Of a stretch of 45,734 nucleotides of DNA, positions 44,514 through 45,734 are shown piece after piece; the stretch's first letter is position 1; every line of letters starts with the position of its first letter. Below the pieces are notes generated by a model. The model worked only from the letters and a program-made list of their open reading frames with translations, was not told the DNA's origin and made no database searches. Source of the stretch: an uncultured Lachnospiraceae bacterium (GTDB lineage: Bacteria > Bacillota > Clostridia > Lachnospirales > Lachnospiraceae). A program made the translations under genes and the position numbers. The DNA lies in assembly GCA_905236845.1 (NCBI GenBank), contig CAJOQM010000011.1, forward strand, positions 1 to 45,734. The letters run 5' to 3'.

Positions 44514-45644
44514 TTATGCGGTATGCTTCAGCTTGTAAACATAAGCAAGCACATCCGCAACCGCCTGATAAAGCTCGGAGGGGATCATATCTCCCACCTC
44601 CACATTAAGATAAAGCATCCTTGCAAGAGGCTTGTTTTCCACTATCTCGATGCCGTTTTCGGCGGCAATATCCTTAATCTTGCGGGCAAGATAATCCTCG
44701 CCCTTTGCAAGGACTACAGGCGCCGGAGTCTCTCCGGGTTTATAGGAAAGAGCAACGGCAAGGTGAGTAGGGTTCGTAATGATTACGTCCGCCTGGGGCA
44801 CCGCCTGCATCATACGTCTCTGGGAAGCCTGGCGCATTATCTGCTTTTGCTTTTGCTTTGCTTCCGGGTTTCCCTCGATGTTCTTATATTCATCCTTGAC
44901 TTCCTGCTTTGTCATCATCATGTTTTTATGGAATTTGCGTTTTTCGTAGATATAATCCAAAATACCTACGATCATAAACACAATGCTGACATAAAGCCCA
45001 AGGTTTAATGCAAGGTTTCCAAAAAGCCCTATAGCCTGAAACAAAGGTATTTCGTAAAGAACAAATATAAAATCCATATTGTCCCTTAAATATAGATAAG
45101 AAACTATAATTATAACCCCTATCTTCAGAATGGATTTTAAAAGCTCAAACAAAGCGTCCTTTGAAAAAATACGCTTAAACCCGGAAATCGGGTTGAATTT
45201 GCTAAGCTTTGGCTCCAAAGGCTTTGTGGAAATCTTCCATTTTACCTGATATATGGATACTATGATCACTACAGCGCAGGAAATAATAAAAAGAGGCAGC
45301 ATCATAAGTATCATCCGCAAAAGCGAATATCTGAAAAAATAAACATTCGTAATAGTCGAAAAGCCGCCCTTGGACTGGCTTACCACATCGGGAATCCTGG
45401 TGTACAGAGTTTCGAAAAGGCTCAAAAACCCCTCACCTATGGTTTCCATAAAAAGCTTCATACAGATAAAGAGCGTAACAAGACCAAATGCGCTGTTAAG
45501 CTCCTTGCTCTTTGCTACCTGACCTTCATCACGAGCTTTATCAAGCTTGTGTCCGGTAGGCTCTTCGGTCTTATCTCCCGCATCATCTGCGAAGAACTGG
45601 AGATCATATTGTAATAATAAGTAATCAGTTGACATAATGCCCAT
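44514..45644 (-). CDS. flhB: Flagellar type III export protein FlhB
   Basis: The 376-aa export switch protein shows the DLQFFA...KTEEPT N-terminus and EGQVAKSKEL, four helices, and the self-cleavage motif NPTH at about 291-294 followed by AVALSY. Cleavage there switches export from rod-hook to filament proteins. The start is uncertain: ATG at 45644 has GAGG 10 nt upstream, and ATG at 45635 (MSTDY) would also fit. The frame stays open to the window edge. Confidence 0.93.
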   Translation of the reverse strand: MGIMSTDYLLLQYDLQFFADDAGDKTEEPTGHKLDKARDEGQVAKSKELNSAFGLVTLFICMKLFMETIGEGFLSLFETLYTRIPDVVSQSKGGFSTITNVYFFRYSLLRMILMMLPLFIISCAVVIIVSIYQVKWKISTKPLEPKLSKFNPISGFKRIFSKDALFELLKSILKIGVIIIVSYLYLRDNMDFIFVLYEIPLFQAIGLFGNLALNLGLYVSIVFMIVGILDYIYEKRKFHKNMMMTKQEVKDEYKNIEGNPEAKQKQKQIMRQASQRRMMQAVPQADVIITNPTHLAVALSYKPGETPAPVVLAKGEDYLARKIKDIAAENGIEIVENKPLARMLYLNVEVGDMIPSELYQAVADVLAYVYKLKHTA

Positions 45645-45734
45645 CAATTCTCTGCCTCGTCGAAAACGTAAACTCAATCTGCGAACTTCGTTCTTGATTT
45701 CGTTAACTATCTCGACGGGGCTACGACTAGGTTC
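45645..45734 (-). other. Upstream region open in the flhB frame to the window edge
   Basis: All 30 codons upstream of the chosen flhB start are open in its frame and would encode a basic, helical segment (VEIVNEIKNEVRRL and so on). The other two frames have stops (TAG at 45709-45707 and 45729-45727). It is either the 5' spacer after fliR, whose end could use one of those stops, or the end of a larger protein fused to FlhB. Confidence 0.35.

Noticed and set aside
45690-45734. Weak resemblance of the window's last bases (GTCGTAG region) to the interior of the MITE-like element
   Set aside because: Only a short 20-base stretch with several mismatches; no terminal repeat is present.
1-45734. tRNA, rRNA, CRISPR array, prophage, transposase gene
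   Set aside because: No cloverleaf-like intergenic sequence, no regularly spaced direct repeats, and no integrase, transposase or phage structural motifs were seen.

Overview
All 39 complete genes and the one gene cut by the left edge lie on the minus strand. Gene content points to a motile, anaerobic, low-to-mid GC Firmicute, most likely a Lachnospiraceae-type Clostridia (Butyrivibrio/Roseburia-like). The signs are a Gram-positive PolC, the rpsB-tsf-pyrH-frr-uppS-cdsA-dxr-rseP-ispG-polC block, a Bacillus/Clostridium-style fla/che operon with CheC and CheD, a non-mevalonate isoprenoid pathway, and several lipoproteins. The taxonomic call is an inference; no rRNA is present. Because every gene reads right to left, the layout is given in transcription order, from the high coordinates down.

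(1) 45734-29806, flagellar/chemotaxis operon: flhB, flhA, flhF, flhG, a PilZ (YcgR-like) c-di-GMP receptor, cheB, cheA, cheW, cheC, cheD, a small acidic membrane protein, the flagellar sigma factor fliA/sigD, a FapA/DUF342 protein, a 109-aa protein, a 254-bp MITE-like element, a DUF6115-like protein and a truncated MltG-like protein. It ends at an intrinsic terminator. The genes are tightly spaced and often overlap by 4 bp.

(2) 29798-27847: rpsB and tsf. A good sigma-A promoter lies just upstream of the terminator hairpin, so that hairpin sits inside the presumed rpsB leader. The block ends in a second terminator.

(3) 27800-13003, envelope, isoprenoid and replication block: a polysaccharide deacetylase, a bactofilin with a long acidic N-terminus, pyrH, frr, uppS, cdsA, dxr, rseP, ispG, polC, a GT-B-like glycosyltransferase and a DUF5050-like extracytoplasmic protein. 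It supplies undecaprenyl lipid carrier, phospholipid precursor, isoprenoid precursors, and site-2 proteolysis. A truncated second copy of the MITE end abuts the stop of its last gene.

(4) 12901-8559: pheA (chorismate mutase/prephenate dehydratase), a DUF815 AAA+ ATPase, xth and aroF (DAHP synthase). The two outer genes act in phenylalanine synthesis.

(5) 8515-1, iron-uptake locus: a consensus promoter, a leader with a perfect 12-bp inverted repeat and CTAAC direct repeats, then an FTR1 permease with a duplicated extracellular domain, a P19/Tp34-type lipoprotein, a DUF2318 membrane protein, two FtsX/MacB-type ABC permeases and their ATPase. It continues with an FMN-binding lipoprotein, an unknown membrane-anchored protein and a heme-b-like membrane protein cut by the window edge. 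The first six genes follow the order of the Campylobacter p19 / E. coli fet systems. The last three look like a flavin/heme electron-transfer module, and this is the best candidate here for an under-described system.

No rRNA, tRNA, CRISPR array, transposase gene or prophage was seen, and no stretch over 300 bp lacks a gene.
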